From an uncultured Clostridia bacterium (GTDB lineage: Bacteria; Bacillota; Clostridia; JAAYHZ01): a DNA stretch of 54,528 nt. A program made the position numbers and the translations under genes. The notes beneath the pieces are model-generated. The model made no database searches. It had not been told where the DNA came from and saw only the letters and a list, made by a program, of their open reading frames with translations. Of this stretch, positions 1 to 8,514 are shown one piece after another; position 1 is the stretch's first letter; each line of letters starts with the position of its first letter. The DNA is taken from contig CALCRE010000114.1 of NCBI GenBank assembly GCA_937894465.1, positions 1 through 54,528 on the forward strand. Direction: 5' to 3'.

Positions 1-71
1 AATTACACGAAATTTCACTCTTTAGGGCTTGACTTTTAATAGTTAGTCTTTCTTTATAAAAACTTTACTGT

Positions 72-692
72 CTAAACTTCAATTAAAACGGCACGCACCG
101 GCGAACCTTCCGCGCTAATCAACTTTAAGGGAAGGGCGGAAAGCATGTAGTTTCCGGGTTTCACACCGGTTAAATCCAGGCCTTCTATCACGCCGATATT
201 ATTTTCAAGTAAAGTGCGATGGACATCACCGTTACCGCCATATGGCTCCACCGACAGATAATCCACACCTACCGTTTTGATTTTTTTGTTCACCAACCAC
301 TCTGATGCCGACAACGACAAAGCGCAATAATTCCTGTCGAACTCACAGGATTGTTCTTCCAGGCTGTTTCTAGTTTTAAATAACACAATATCGTTCTCGT
401 TGACGTCCAACATGTCAATGTCAGACTGCTTAACATGATCATATGTGTGAATCTCAAAAACTTTGCAACTGCCGTAAAACCGAGACAAATCCAATTCGTG
501 AACTTTTTTACCTTCTGTAACATAGTGCCAAGGTGCGTCGATATGTGTGCCGGTATGCAAACCGGCACACAATTCAGACACATTACATCCTTGTTCTGAA
601 ATCTGTGAAATCAGCCTTACAGACACATTTGGATCGCCCGGCCATACCGGCATATCCTTGGATATATTTCTACTGATATCAATAATCTTCAT
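72..692 (-). CDS. Cyclase family protein (kynurenine formamidase-like metal hydrolase)
   Basis: A 206-residue soluble protein of the cyclase/kynurenine formamidase-like family (Mn/Zn-dependent amide, ester or lactone hydrolases). The family's metal site is visible as HTGTHIDAPWHY near residues 46-57, with a further Asp/His-containing region in the middle. The start ATG lies 2 bases after the stop of the upstream heparinase-like gene, with a GGAG Shine-Dalgarno inside that gene's last codons, so the two are translationally coupled. It is last in the five-gene operon. Its substrate cannot be read from the sequence; in this setting a sugar lactone or amide is as likely as kynurenine (inference). 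Confidence 0.85.
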   Translation of the reverse strand: MKIIDISRNISKDMPVWPGDPNVSVRLISQISEQGCNVSELCAGLHTGTHIDAPWHYVTEGKKVHELDLSRFYGSCKVFEIHTYDHVKQSDIDMLDVNENDIVLFKTRNSLEEQSCEFDRNYCALSLSASEWLVNKKIKTVGVDYLSVEPYGGNGDVHRTLLENNIGVIEGLDLTGVKPGNYMLSALPLKLISAEGSPVRAVLIEV

Positions 693-694
693 CT

Positions 695-2734
695 CTACTC
701 CGAAAAGGTGTGTTCACCCCACTTGTCCTTTTTGAAAATAGTCTTTCCTTTATAGGTTAAATTCTTACACTCTTCAGCATATGCATATGTCAACCGGTCT
801 CCTAGGAAGATCAAAAGAGCGCTTTTGCCGTCACAATATATGTCACCTGCCTGAGCAATTTGCGCCAGTCGTCCTCGTTCCATCCCCTTTATACGGCTTG
901 AACTGAATATGACTTTTTGATCTTGGTATGTAATCTCTACCGTTTTGCTTGTTTGATATTGTTTGAAAGATATCTCAACCTCCGGTTTTTCTTTTTGGTA
1001 AGGCATAATCCATTGTCCGATTTCAAAACGCGAGGTGGCATCTTCCGTCTCAAAGGACAACATCGGTGCCGGTTCCCCGCCTCTTAAGCCCACTCCTTTG
1101 TATGATACCCAACCGCCATAGGGATCTTTGCTTCCACAGTAAATGTTCTGTGTGACGGGTACATTGGTGTGATATGCCTTGATGAAAACATTGGCATCAT
1201 CAAAACATGTATGAACCTCTTGTTTCTCAGGTAAAGAAATCATTTCACCGGGCATGCTCTGCCATTTGGATGCAAACTTGCTCTCCCCTCCGTAACAGAT
1301 GACTCCATCATGGACAATGGCACCTAACCCTTTGACCCACAAGAATGTCCTCCTGTGTGACCCGGCAAGGCTTTTCCCTTTTCCTTCGTATCCGCCGGTA
1401 TAGTCGCAATGAATGAAGCTAATCCGGTCATCCTCATAATATTTTTCCACTGTAGCATCATTGACTGTTTGAGACATGTCTTCAGGGGATAATGTATTAT
1501 GGGATTGGGTGGATCTTCCATAATGGCAAAAAGGATCGGAACGCTCATAATTCAAAGTGCCCGGATCAATTAACAGCATCTTGCCGTTGTAGTACATATT
1601 CACGGCATTACGAGCCCTATGACAGTGTCCCCCTCCCCAAAGGGTAGCGTCGAACACAAACATTGTGGAGGATCGATCCCAACCGTCTTTTAAGAAAAAC
1701 TGTCCGGCTTTGTCAAAATATGCAGAAGGTTTATCATCAGTTTTAAATTCTTCTAACTGATCCAAGTTGAAATCTTTTAAAAACTCGCTTCTTTGATTTA
1801 CAAATTCTTCATAGCCTTGTTTTGTCACAACTTCATCTGCATGCTCATACCATCTTCCGCTGTCATTCAATCCGGTGCGTTTCATATCCGGTGCATACAT
1901 GTATAAAGAATAGTTCCACATCTTCCCGGTCAAATACGGATCGATGTCAAACCCCAAATCCGGTCGTGCTTTTTGTACGTAACAATAGCGGGTAAATACA
2001 TTTTTCATCCAGTCGTGGTATCCGGCTGTGTGTTCTTCATGGCTTCCATCAGCATGGACTTGTGTTTGGAAGGTTTCATTAATGTTATGCACGGCAAAAT
2101 CCAAGTATTCTTGTAAGTCCGGTAAGCATAACCCGGTAAAGAACATGGTGTCCAGTTGACTGATCCGCCAATTTCCTATGGGTGTAATATCATTTTTCAT
2201 GAATCGTAATTGTTGTTCTGTGCTGTCCAGCATCCGTTTTACAAAAGCCTCACCGAAATACCCGCTGTCGTTTAAGTAAGGAACTGCTCCCCACCAACCT
2301 CTACGGTTAAATTGACCCAAACGAATGGAGGTGCTCAGCGTGTTATCTCCTGTAGTCGCCCATACAGAGGCATTTGTCTCGGTTCCGTCATATGACCGAT
2401 AATCCAACCAAGCTTCAATGGTTTCCCGGGCGATTTGAGCAAGCCTCTTATCCTTTGTGCGCTCATATTCCCAAGCAATGGGTTCCAACCAGAAAAACCG
2501 GTTCAGCTGTGCTCGCCACTCTTGATTATTGATTTCAGGTCCTCTAAAATCAATATCTTTGAAACTCTTGTAGGAAACCTCGGTTGCACCCCCATTAAAG
2601 GGAATCTTGTTTTGAGCAAGACAATCCAGCCACCTTTTTGTGCTCTGGGTCTTCTCTTTGGTGTACTCACCGAATTTTCCATACCAACTTTCATACTCTA
2701 ACATTTTACTTTTGACAGTTGACAGAATATCCAT
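695..2734 (-). CDS. Heparinase II/III-like polysaccharide lyase (cytosolic)
   Basis: A 679-residue protein with the two-part fold of heparinase II/III and alginate lyases. An N-terminal helical toroid (about residues 1-330) contains family-like stretches such as GNWRISQ and HTAGYHDWM. A C-terminal beta-sandwich (about 350-660) contains GGGHCHRARNA followed by LLIDPGT and SQSHNTLSP, which match the conserved His/Asn/Tyr surroundings of the family. No signal peptide is seen, so it probably acts on imported oligosaccharides. A strong AAGGAGG lies 7 bases before the ATG. It sits 41 bases after the M20 gene and is coupled to the cyclase gene. The uronate linkage it cleaves is unknown. Confidence 0.85.
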   Translation of the reverse strand: MDILSTVKSKMLEYESWYGKFGEYTKEKTQSTKRWLDCLAQNKIPFNGGATEVSYKSFKDIDFRGPEINNQEWRAQLNRFFWLEPIAWEYERTKDKRLAQIARETIEAWLDYRSYDGTETNASVWATTGDNTLSTSIRLGQFNRRGWWGAVPYLNDSGYFGEAFVKRMLDSTEQQLRFMKNDITPIGNWRISQLDTMFFTGLCLPDLQEYLDFAVHNINETFQTQVHADGSHEEHTAGYHDWMKNVFTRYCYVQKARPDLGFDIDPYLTGKMWNYSLYMYAPDMKRTGLNDSGRWYEHADEVVTKQGYEEFVNQRSEFLKDFNLDQLEEFKTDDKPSAYFDKAGQFFLKDGWDRSSTMFVFDATLWGGGHCHRARNAVNMYYNGKMLLIDPGTLNYERSDPFCHYGRSTQSHNTLSPEDMSQTVNDATVEKYYEDDRISFIHCDYTGGYEGKGKSLAGSHRRTFLWVKGLGAIVHDGVICYGGESKFASKWQSMPGEMISLPEKQEVHTCFDDANVFIKAYHTNVPVTQNIYCGSKDPYGGWVSYKGVGLRGGEPAPMLSFETEDATSRFEIGQWIMPYQKEKPEVEISFKQYQTSKTVEITYQDQKVIFSSSRIKGMERGRLAQIAQAGDIYCDGKSALLIFLGDRLTYAYAEECKNLTYKGKTIFKKDKWGEHTFSE

Positions 2735-2775
2735 TGATCGCCCTCCTTGTAAACCAACTATTTAAGAAAGATTAG

Positions 2776-4110
2776 TTAATCCTCCAAAATATCTCTTTTG
2801 GGATAAGTATCAATTCGACTCAAGTTTTTGATACACCGAACTAATTCGTCCTTGTTTTTGAAATATGGTACATGCTCATCAATGACCTTGCGAGCACGTA
2901 CACCGTCATCCGCCAGCAAAACATATACGGTTAATGCCAAAAAGGCTGTTCCGTCTCCATATGCGATTTTAGGGTTTGTCACTTTAAAATCAACGGTGTG
3001 AAGGCCTCCCGAACCCCCGCCGATGTATGGGTGGATGGCCGGCATGATCATGGACAAGTCTCCCATATCCGTTGAAATGCCTCTATGATCGGTAAATTCA
3101 ACATCCTCCCCTATAAGGGTTTTAGCGGCCTCCAATGCAAAATCGGATAAGTTTTGATCTGAAGCCAATGGTAAATACCCCGGAATATCCTCGATTTCCA
3201 CTTTGCATCCTATGGCGGCAGCACTGCCTGCCAAAGCACGGTTTACCTTTTTATTAGCATCGAGTATGGCATCTAATGTTTTTCCACGGACATAAGTACC
3301 CATATTGACTTCCGACGGGATGGTATTTACAGTATCACCACCCTTTGTTATAATCGGGTGCACGCGAATACAATCGTCGTCCTTAAATGTCTCACGAATG
3401 GCATTGATGGCGTTAAGACCTAAATTCGCCGCATAAAGGGCATTGATCCCTTTGTCGGGAGCACCACCGGCATGAGATGCCTTTCCTTTGTAGGAAATCT
3501 GTTTGATCAAACATCCGTTGCATGTTTTACCGAAATTGATTTTTGCTTTTGAATCAGACGCATGCACCATAAACGCCAAATCCACATCATCGAAAAAGCC
3601 TCTGTAAATCAGTTCGGTTTTCCCTCCTGTGAATGTGATCTTGCCTTGTCGAACCAAATCCATTCGAAATTCCTGTTGAATGTGCTCTTCTGCAGGAACC
3701 GCCATAAATTTAATTTTACCGCACATTTCATTTGACAGACCACTGTCTTTCAAGACCGCTGCACAACCTAGCATATCCGCCAATTGAATGTGATGTCCGC
3801 ATGCATGAACATATCCTTCCTTTGTGCTGTCCGGATGCTCCGGACATATGATACAATCCATTTCTCCTAATACGGCGATCACAGGACCGGGCTTCTTTGT
3901 GTCCAAATAGGCTGTTACAGCCGGAATGTCTTCATAAAACGAAACCTCGTATCCCAAGCTTTTCAATTGGTCCGCCGCCACTTTTGCAGTTCTTTTTTCT
4001 GCAAAACCCGGCTCAGGATGTCGATAGACATCTTCTCCGATGCCGATGATTTCGTTTAATCTTTTATCTACACATTCTTTTATTACTTTGGCTTTTTTGT
4101 CAATGTTCAT
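2776..4110 (-). CDS. M20 family metallo-amidohydrolase
   Basis: A 444-residue member of the M20 peptidase/amidohydrolase superfamily (aminoacylases, aminobenzoyl-glutamate hydrolases). Metal-binding features in order are GEMDCI, HACGHH near residue 104, PAEEH near residue 139 and a late HRGISTDMGD segment. The middle of the protein holds the lid/dimerisation domain, with GKASHAGGAP typical of the family. It is cytosolic, with GAGGTG as ribosome binding site. The gene starts 9 bases after the xylulokinase stop. In this operon it may remove an N-acyl group from an amino sugar or amino acid released by the lyase, but that is inference. Confidence 0.85.
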   Translation of the reverse strand: MNIDKKAKVIKECVDKRLNEIIGIGEDVYRHPEPGFAEKRTAKVAADQLKSLGYEVSFYEDIPAVTAYLDTKKPGPVIAVLGEMDCIICPEHPDSTKEGYVHACGHHIQLADMLGCAAVLKDSGLSNEMCGKIKFMAVPAEEHIQQEFRMDLVRQGKITFTGGKTELIYRGFFDDVDLAFMVHASDSKAKINFGKTCNGCLIKQISYKGKASHAGGAPDKGINALYAANLGLNAINAIRETFKDDDCIRVHPIITKGGDTVNTIPSEVNMGTYVRGKTLDAILDANKKVNRALAGSAAAIGCKVEIEDIPGYLPLASDQNLSDFALEAAKTLIGEDVEFTDHRGISTDMGDLSMIMPAIHPYIGGGSGGLHTVDFKVTNPKIAYGDGTAFLALTVYVLLADDGVRARKVIDEHVPYFKNKDELVRCIKNLSRIDTYPKRDILED

Positions 4111-4119
4111 TGTTGCACC

Positions 4120-5652
4120 TCACCTTTGTTGTAATTGACTTAAGTTTTTAAAATGATCTTTCAAGGACAGGTACAAGGATTGATACAAGTCGTAATATCC
4201 CCGGTATATACTTTGGATCGCTTCATCGGTTTTTCGGACTTGTTTTATTTTAATTACTGCATCGCAAGCTTCCCGGACATTCTTGTAAACTCCGGTTCCT
4301 ACTCCGGCAAGTATGGCCACTCCTAGCGCCGGGCCTTCACTTGCATTGACGGATGTGATATCCGATTGATAAATGTCGCTTTGAATGGCTTTCCAAACAT
4401 TGCTTCTACCTCCACCTCCGGAGGCACGAATTTCTTGAACAGGTACACCGGTTTCCTTGATCACGTTCAAGCAGTCATTCATGGCAAAGGCCACACCTTC
4501 CATCACCGACCTTATAAAATCAGCTTTGGTATGAAGAGGTGTCACGCCAAAGAAAACACCTTTTGCATCATCATCAAGATGAGGGGTCCTCTCCCCCATC
4601 AGATAGGGAAGGTAGATCAATCCATTGCTCCCGGCAGAAGATTGTTCACATTCCTTGTCAATTAGGACATAAGGATCAACACCCATCAATGATGCCACGG
4701 ATTTTTCTTCATTACAGAATTCATCTCTGAACCACTTGAGAGACAAACCTGCGGATTTGGTCACTCCCATAATGTGCCATGCACCGGGTACCGCATGGCA
4801 AAATGTTTGTGTCCGCCCTTTCGGATCCATTTTGACCGAATCGGAGTAGGCAAACACCACCCCGGATGTTCCTATGGTGGCAGAAACCACACCCGGTTTC
4901 ACAATACCGTTTCCAACTCCACCTGCCGCTTGGTCTCCCGCACCTCCTGCCACAGGTGTGCCTTTTTTCAATCCGGTTAACAAAGCAGCTTCCTCGTTCA
5001 CAACACCGGTTATTTTATAGGACTCATGGACATCGGCAAACAAGCTTTTGTCCACACCTAACAAATCGAGGATTTCATTACTCCAGCACCGGTTGGGTAC
5101 GTCTAAAAATTGCATGCCGCTTGCATCCGAAACTTCCGTCGCATATTCACCGGTAAGCTTGTATCGAATATAGTCTTTCGGGAGCAAGATTTTTTTTGTT
5201 TTTTCATAGTTCCAAGGTTCATTGTTACGAACCCATAATAGTTTTGATGCGGTAAATCCGGTCAAAGCAGGATTGCATGTTATCTCCATTAATTTTTTGA
5301 ATGTGACTTTATCGGTGATTTCTTCACATTCCTTTACGCTTCGATTATCGCACCATATGATGGAATCCCGAATCACACCGCCGTCTTTATCCATCAAAAC
5401 CAGGCCGTGCATTTGCCCCGATAATCCGATCCCGGATATATCCTCTTTGGATACACCGGCTTTTTGCATAGCGTCCGGGACGGTATGGCAAACGGCTTTC
5501 CACCAATCCTCCGGGGATTGCTCCGCCCAACCGGGTTTTAATTGTTTCATCCCGTATTCATAAAGGGATTGGGTTATTGCTTCCCCTTGTTCATTGAACA
5601 ATACGGTTTTGGTACCTGACGTACCAATGTCTATTCCTATAAGATAAGCCAT
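4120..5652 (-). CDS. xylB: Xylulokinase (FGGY carbohydrate kinase)
   Basis: A 510-residue FGGY-family kinase that phosphorylates D-xylulose or a related ketose with ATP. Seen in order: GIDIGTSGTK near the N-terminus (phosphate 1), GLSGQMHGLVL and WCDNR (sugar site, as in XylB), ATIGTSGVV, YLMGERTPHLD and the C-terminal ATP-site ASGGGGRSNVWK. The frame is open 25 codons further upstream, but the ATG chosen has AGGAGG 6 bases before it, leaves 13 bases after the PHP gene and matches the family N-terminus. No isomerase or transporter gene is adjacent, so the ketose may come from uronate breakdown rather than from xylose (inference). Confidence 0.88.
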   Translation of the reverse strand: MAYLIGIDIGTSGTKTVLFNEQGEAITQSLYEYGMKQLKPGWAEQSPEDWWKAVCHTVPDAMQKAGVSKEDISGIGLSGQMHGLVLMDKDGGVIRDSIIWCDNRSVKECEEITDKVTFKKLMEITCNPALTGFTASKLLWVRNNEPWNYEKTKKILLPKDYIRYKLTGEYATEVSDASGMQFLDVPNRCWSNEILDLLGVDKSLFADVHESYKITGVVNEEAALLTGLKKGTPVAGGAGDQAAGGVGNGIVKPGVVSATIGTSGVVFAYSDSVKMDPKGRTQTFCHAVPGAWHIMGVTKSAGLSLKWFRDEFCNEEKSVASLMGVDPYVLIDKECEQSSAGSNGLIYLPYLMGERTPHLDDDAKGVFFGVTPLHTKADFIRSVMEGVAFAMNDCLNVIKETGVPVQEIRASGGGGRSNVWKAIQSDIYQSDITSVNASEGPALGVAILAGVGTGVYKNVREACDAVIKIKQVRKTDEAIQSIYRGYYDLYQSLYLSLKDHFKNLSQLQQR

Positions 5653-5665
5653 GAATAACCTCCTG

Positions 5666-7009
5666 TCACATATCTCTTCCGAAGCAACGCTTCTTCTCAT
5701 CTTCAATATGGGCAGCTGTTTCTTCAATAAAATCCCTTGCCCATGTTTGGCGGGTAAAAACTTCGGTCATAAGTTCCCCTTCGATATAACATAAGCGGTC
5801 TTGCACCGAATAGAACTCATTCATCAAAAACATGGCATATCGAACCAAACGGGTAGGTCCAAAAGCCATATACCTCATATTTCCGTCTGCTCTCTTGTAT
5901 TGCCTGCAACCTACACAAAGATTGTTCTTTATGGCTTGGGCAATGGAGGAATAATCGGTGTCTTTAGCAAAAATAATGCTGTATCCGTCCCCTAACCCGG
6001 ATTTGTCATGAGCATCGGTGCTTCCTACAACCGGTATACGCGTTCCTTTTTCAAGCTCTTCGGCATACAGAACGCTTTGCAAAAAGTCCTTGTCTCCGTC
6101 ATCCACACCGGTGATCTCCCAAGCATCTACATACCCTTCTTCAATAATCATTCGACTCAAGGATGTAGGAATGTATGTGCTGTTTTTCTCATGAGGCCAA
6201 TAAGGATGAGCCAAGATGGAAATGCCTTCGTTTTGGGCGATCTGATCAAATACCCACCTTTGCAAACCATATTCCAATGGATCAATGTCCTCGGGGAAAG
6301 GTTCATGTTGTTGAGCAATAAATTCAGCTTCCTCTTTGATCTGATCAAATTGATCCATCATCATACGACTGATGCTTTTCTTTGTTCCAAAACTGACTAT
6401 ATGCATTTTTTGCCCTTTTTTGTGGACTTCTTCCCCGGGAAATATTTTCAACCCGCTTTTGACGCTTGACATCATTTCTCGAATGGAACTGTGAGGTTGC
6501 AATGAATAATGATCCGTGAGGGCTGCAAACTCCATACCTGCACGTCTCGCGTAGGCATACATGATTTCAGGAGGCTGCTTTCCATCCGACCAATTGCTGT
6601 GCATGTGCATTTCACCTTTCCAAGGCAACAGCCGGTACAGATCTTCTTTCAAAGAGTAAATCTTGAAAAAAGTTAATTGTGTCGTCACACCTTCGATGGT
6701 TTCGTAAATAAAGACCATGTATTCTTGTTCTTCATAAAATGTATAATCAAAAACAAGATACCCGTTTGAAATGGTACTACGAATATCTTGCTGTGAACGT
6801 GTCTGACTCGTATGAATTTCACGAGGTGTGACTTTCACGGAATAAAGCTTCTTTTGGGAGAAGAGACCTCCCGTCCTTGACGTCCCCCAGTAATCAATAC
6901 CGGATTCGGTTCCGTCGCAAGACATTTTAGAATAGACGCGGATGGTGGTTGTTTGCCCTTCCGGAACCACCAAGGGGTACACACTGTAAAGATCGGCATT
7001 CTTTTTCAT
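5666..7009 (-). CDS. PHP-domain metallohydrolase (CehA/McbA-like) with N-terminal beta domain
   Basis: A 447-residue protein. About 130 N-terminal residues look like a beta-sandwich; then a PHP metal-dependent phosphoesterase/hydrolase domain begins with MHMHSNWSDG (near residue 134), ALTDHYS (near 166), GEEVH, LAHPYWPH (near 265) and GSTDAHD (near 333), which supply the usual His/Asp metal ligands. There is no signal peptide. It is first in the operon. The only possible start codon in the open frame is this ATG, and no Shine-Dalgarno is visible before it, because the hairpin-rich element of 7010-7270 comes within about 20 bases of it. The substrate is unknown. Confidence 0.8.
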   Translation of the reverse strand: MKKNADLYSVYPLVVPEGQTTTIRVYSKMSCDGTESGIDYWGTSRTGGLFSQKKLYSVKVTPREIHTSQTRSQQDIRSTISNGYLVFDYTFYEEQEYMVFIYETIEGVTTQLTFFKIYSLKEDLYRLLPWKGEMHMHSNWSDGKQPPEIMYAYARRAGMEFAALTDHYSLQPHSSIREMMSSVKSGLKIFPGEEVHKKGQKMHIVSFGTKKSISRMMMDQFDQIKEEAEFIAQQHEPFPEDIDPLEYGLQRWVFDQIAQNEGISILAHPYWPHEKNSTYIPTSLSRMIIEEGYVDAWEITGVDDGDKDFLQSVLYAEELEKGTRIPVVGSTDAHDKSGLGDGYSIIFAKDTDYSSIAQAIKNNLCVGCRQYKRADGNMRYMAFGPTRLVRYAMFLMNEFYSVQDRLCYIEGELMTEVFTRQTWARDFIEETAAHIEDEKKRCFGRDM

Positions 7010-7020
7010 ATGGTACTCGG

Positions 7021-7217
7021 CACAGAAAACCCATCACCTATTCGGTGGCGGGAGGAAGTGCCATCCTCCTTCTTATAGTCGGTGGTTTTTACGATAGTTA
7101 AGTCTATCCCGGAATCACCAAACCGGTAGGTTGTCGCGTTATATAGTCAGTTAAGACATAGGCTAGTCAACTAGGGCTTTTGCAAGCTCATTACCTAAAA
7201 GTCGGTTGGTAGTTGAC
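7021..7217. other. Hairpin-rich non-coding element, possibly an IS200/IS605-type remnant
   Basis: No ORF fits here, but several hairpins are packed together. Reading the minus strand, an 8-bp perfect stem (7210-7217 with 7166-7173) encloses a GCTT-GCAA-AAGC hairpin with a GNRA loop. Then come GATAG/CTATC (about 7094-7109), GGAGG/CCTCC (about 7051-7069) and CACC/GGTG (about 7034-7047). AAAACC near 7028 can pair with GGTTTT near 7084 to close the last group. This density resembles the terminal hairpins or guide RNA of IS200/IS605 elements, or a structured leader RNA of the operon. No transposase gene is present. The family assignment is a guess from resemblance only; the pairings are read directly. 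Confidence 0.4.
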
Positions 7218-7345
7218 GATACACTCCTTTTAAAAGGTTTGCTTCATTTACTTACGGTTAATTATATCATAGGCACCATGGCTATGCATGCAAATTTTTC
7301 TATCCAAAACCGCTCAATGTGTATATAAAATATTTTACTATATAA

Positions 7346-7374
7346 TTGACGGAACGCATAAAAAAGAATAAAAT
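7346..7374 (+). promoter_or_regulatory. Sigma-A promoter for the CPBP protease gene
   Basis: TTGACG (7346-7351), a 17-base spacer and TAAAAT (7369-7374), about 50 bases before the first ATG at 7426. Confidence 0.65.
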
Positions 7375-7425
7375 TTGAATAGGGAAATTATAACATATTC
7401 GTCCATATTGGGAGAATAGAATAAT

Positions 7426-7452
7426 ATGAAAAAATCATTATTTTTATCTTGA
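7426..7452 (+). other. Eight-codon ORF overlapping the CPBP start
   Basis: ATG at 7426 with GGGAG at 7410-7414 gives MKKSLFLS, then TGA. The stop overlaps the TTG that opens the CPBP frame by two bases, one base out of register. It may be a re-initiation leader or the 5' end of CPBP broken by loss of one A in the six-A run. Confidence 0.45.
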
Positions 7453-8138
7453 AAATTCTTCTCTTTACTGTTGCTATGCTCATAATCCAAGAGTCTGCTT
7501 CCTATGCAGGGACATTCATCGGAAAGCTCTTTCCGTACAGGACAATTGATCCGTATAATGTGTTTTTACGAAAGTACATCCATCACATAGTTCAAATGTT
7601 TTTTGCCTTATTTCTCTTGGTTATTATAAAAAAGTTAACAAAAAAGCCCATTGGATTTACGTGGAGCAATCAAAAAACAGGGCTGTCCTATGTCACATAC
7701 TATACCATTTTGATCGGGATTGTCCTGTTGATCATCACCTTCCGGACTTACCGAATTGCTTCTGCAATCCGATTCGCATACCCACTTACAGCAAGAAACA
7801 TGATCGGGAGCCTTTCCTTCCAACTTTTCATGAGTGGCCCCTCCGAAGAAATTCTTTTCAGAGCATTACCCATTTTTGCATTTTCCGCTGTTTTTAAAAA
7901 GAGCATAAAAATCTATAAAGGTATATCACTAGAATGTATCCTGGCGGCATTGTTGTTTTCCTTCGCTCACATGGATTCATTGGTCGTCAATTTCAGGATC
8001 GTGTATGCATTCGTATTGGGTATAGTTTATGGTGTCACTTATCAAAAGACGAATAGCATATACTATCCTATGATGATGCACAGTATAAGCAACGTACTGT
8101 CCGAAGGCATTGGTTATTTATTCAGCATCTTCGGTTAA
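7449..8138 (+). CDS. CPBP family intramembrane metalloprotease
   Basis: A hydrophobic protein of 229 residues with several membrane segments and all three motifs of the CPBP (CAAX prenyl protease 2-like, Abi) family: SEEILFR (EExxxR), FSFAH (FxxxH) and a late HSISN. It is predicted to cleave within the membrane; some relatives are linked to bacteriocin self-immunity. The start is doubtful. The frame opens with TTG at 7449 without a ribosome binding site. An ATG at 7426 preceded by GGGAG reads MKKSLFLS and stops at 7450-7452, overlapping this TTG. One extra base in the A run at 7429-7434 would join both into a normal hydrophobic N-terminus, so a frameshift or coupled re-initiation is likely. 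Confidence 0.8.
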   Translation: MKILLFTVAMLIIQESASYAGTFIGKLFPYRTIDPYNVFLRKYIHHIVQMFFALFLLVIIKKLTKKPIGFTWSNQKTGLSYVTYYTILIGIVLLIITFRTYRIASAIRFAYPLTARNMIGSLSFQLFMSGPSEEILFRALPIFAFSAVFKKSIKIYKGISLECILAALLFSFAHMDSLVVNFRIVYAFVLGIVYGVTYQKTNSIYYPMMMHSISNVLSEGIGYLFSIFG

Positions 8139-8149
8139 TGTAAAAGCAC

Positions 8150-8178
8150 TTGTGAATCTTTGCTTTTTGAGTTATGAT
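8150..8178 (+). promoter_or_regulatory. Promoter for the DUF1294 gene, close enough to give a leaderless mRNA
   Basis: TTGTGA (8150-8155), 17 bases, TATGAT (8173-8178). The ATG of the next gene begins 7 bases after the -10 hexamer, where transcription would be expected to start, and no Shine-Dalgarno lies between. Confidence 0.5.
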
Positions 8179-8184
8179 ACCGCT

Positions 8185-8457
8185 ATGGAAAACACACTCT
8201 TATTCATATATTTAGCAGCAATCAATCTCTTGGCTTTCATATTGTGCGTCATTGATAAATACAAGGCCGTCAGGAATCTGTACAGGATATCAGAAAAAAC
8301 ATTGTTATTGATAGCCTTTTTCGGTGGCGCATTTGGTTTACTCATAGGTATGGTAACAGTACGGCACAAAACGAAGAAGGTTAAGTTTACAATTCCGGTG
8401 CCATTGTTTTTAATCCTTCATATATTTCTTGCGGTATATTTCAAATACTATATATAA
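8185..8457 (+). CDS. DUF1294 family small membrane protein
   Basis: A 90-residue protein with about three membrane segments and the CVIDKYKA and GGAFGLLIGM motifs typical of DUF1294. The function of the family is unknown. The open frame continues upstream to 8110, into the CPBP gene, but the family N-terminus begins at the ATG used here. It follows CPBP by 46 bases on the same strand and may also be reached by read-through from there. No terminator follows it on its own strand; the hairpin at 8465-8483 has its T run on the other side. Confidence 0.8.
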   Translation: MENTLLFIYLAAINLLAFILCVIDKYKAVRNLYRISEKTLLLIAFFGGAFGLLIGMVTVRHKTKKVKFTIPVPLFLILHIFLAVYFKYYI

Positions 8458-8464
8458 AAAAATA

Positions 8465-8483
8465 CCTGAATGTTTGATTCAGG
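8465..8483 (-). terminator. Intrinsic terminator after the holin-like gene
   Basis: CCTGAAT and ATTCAGG form a 7-bp stem with a 5-base loop. On the minus strand it is followed by a run of seven T. It lies 32 bases beyond the stop of the holin-like gene. Confidence 0.7.
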
Positions 8484-8514
8484 CTAGGAAAAATTGAGAA
8501 ATTGGTGAAATATT

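Noticed and set aside
5653..5727. Longer N-terminus of xylulokinase overlapping the PHP gene
   Set aside because: The family N-terminus begins at 5652, where a clear AGGAGG site is present.
7021..7260. T-box or metabolite riboswitch upstream of the PHP operon
   Set aside because: The T-box antiterminator core and the cores of SAM, cobalamin, glycine and c-di-GMP riboswitches are absent; only generic hairpins are seen.
8465..8483. Terminator for the DUF1294 gene
   Set aside because: No T run follows on the plus strand; the T run is on the minus strand, so it belongs to the holin-like gene.
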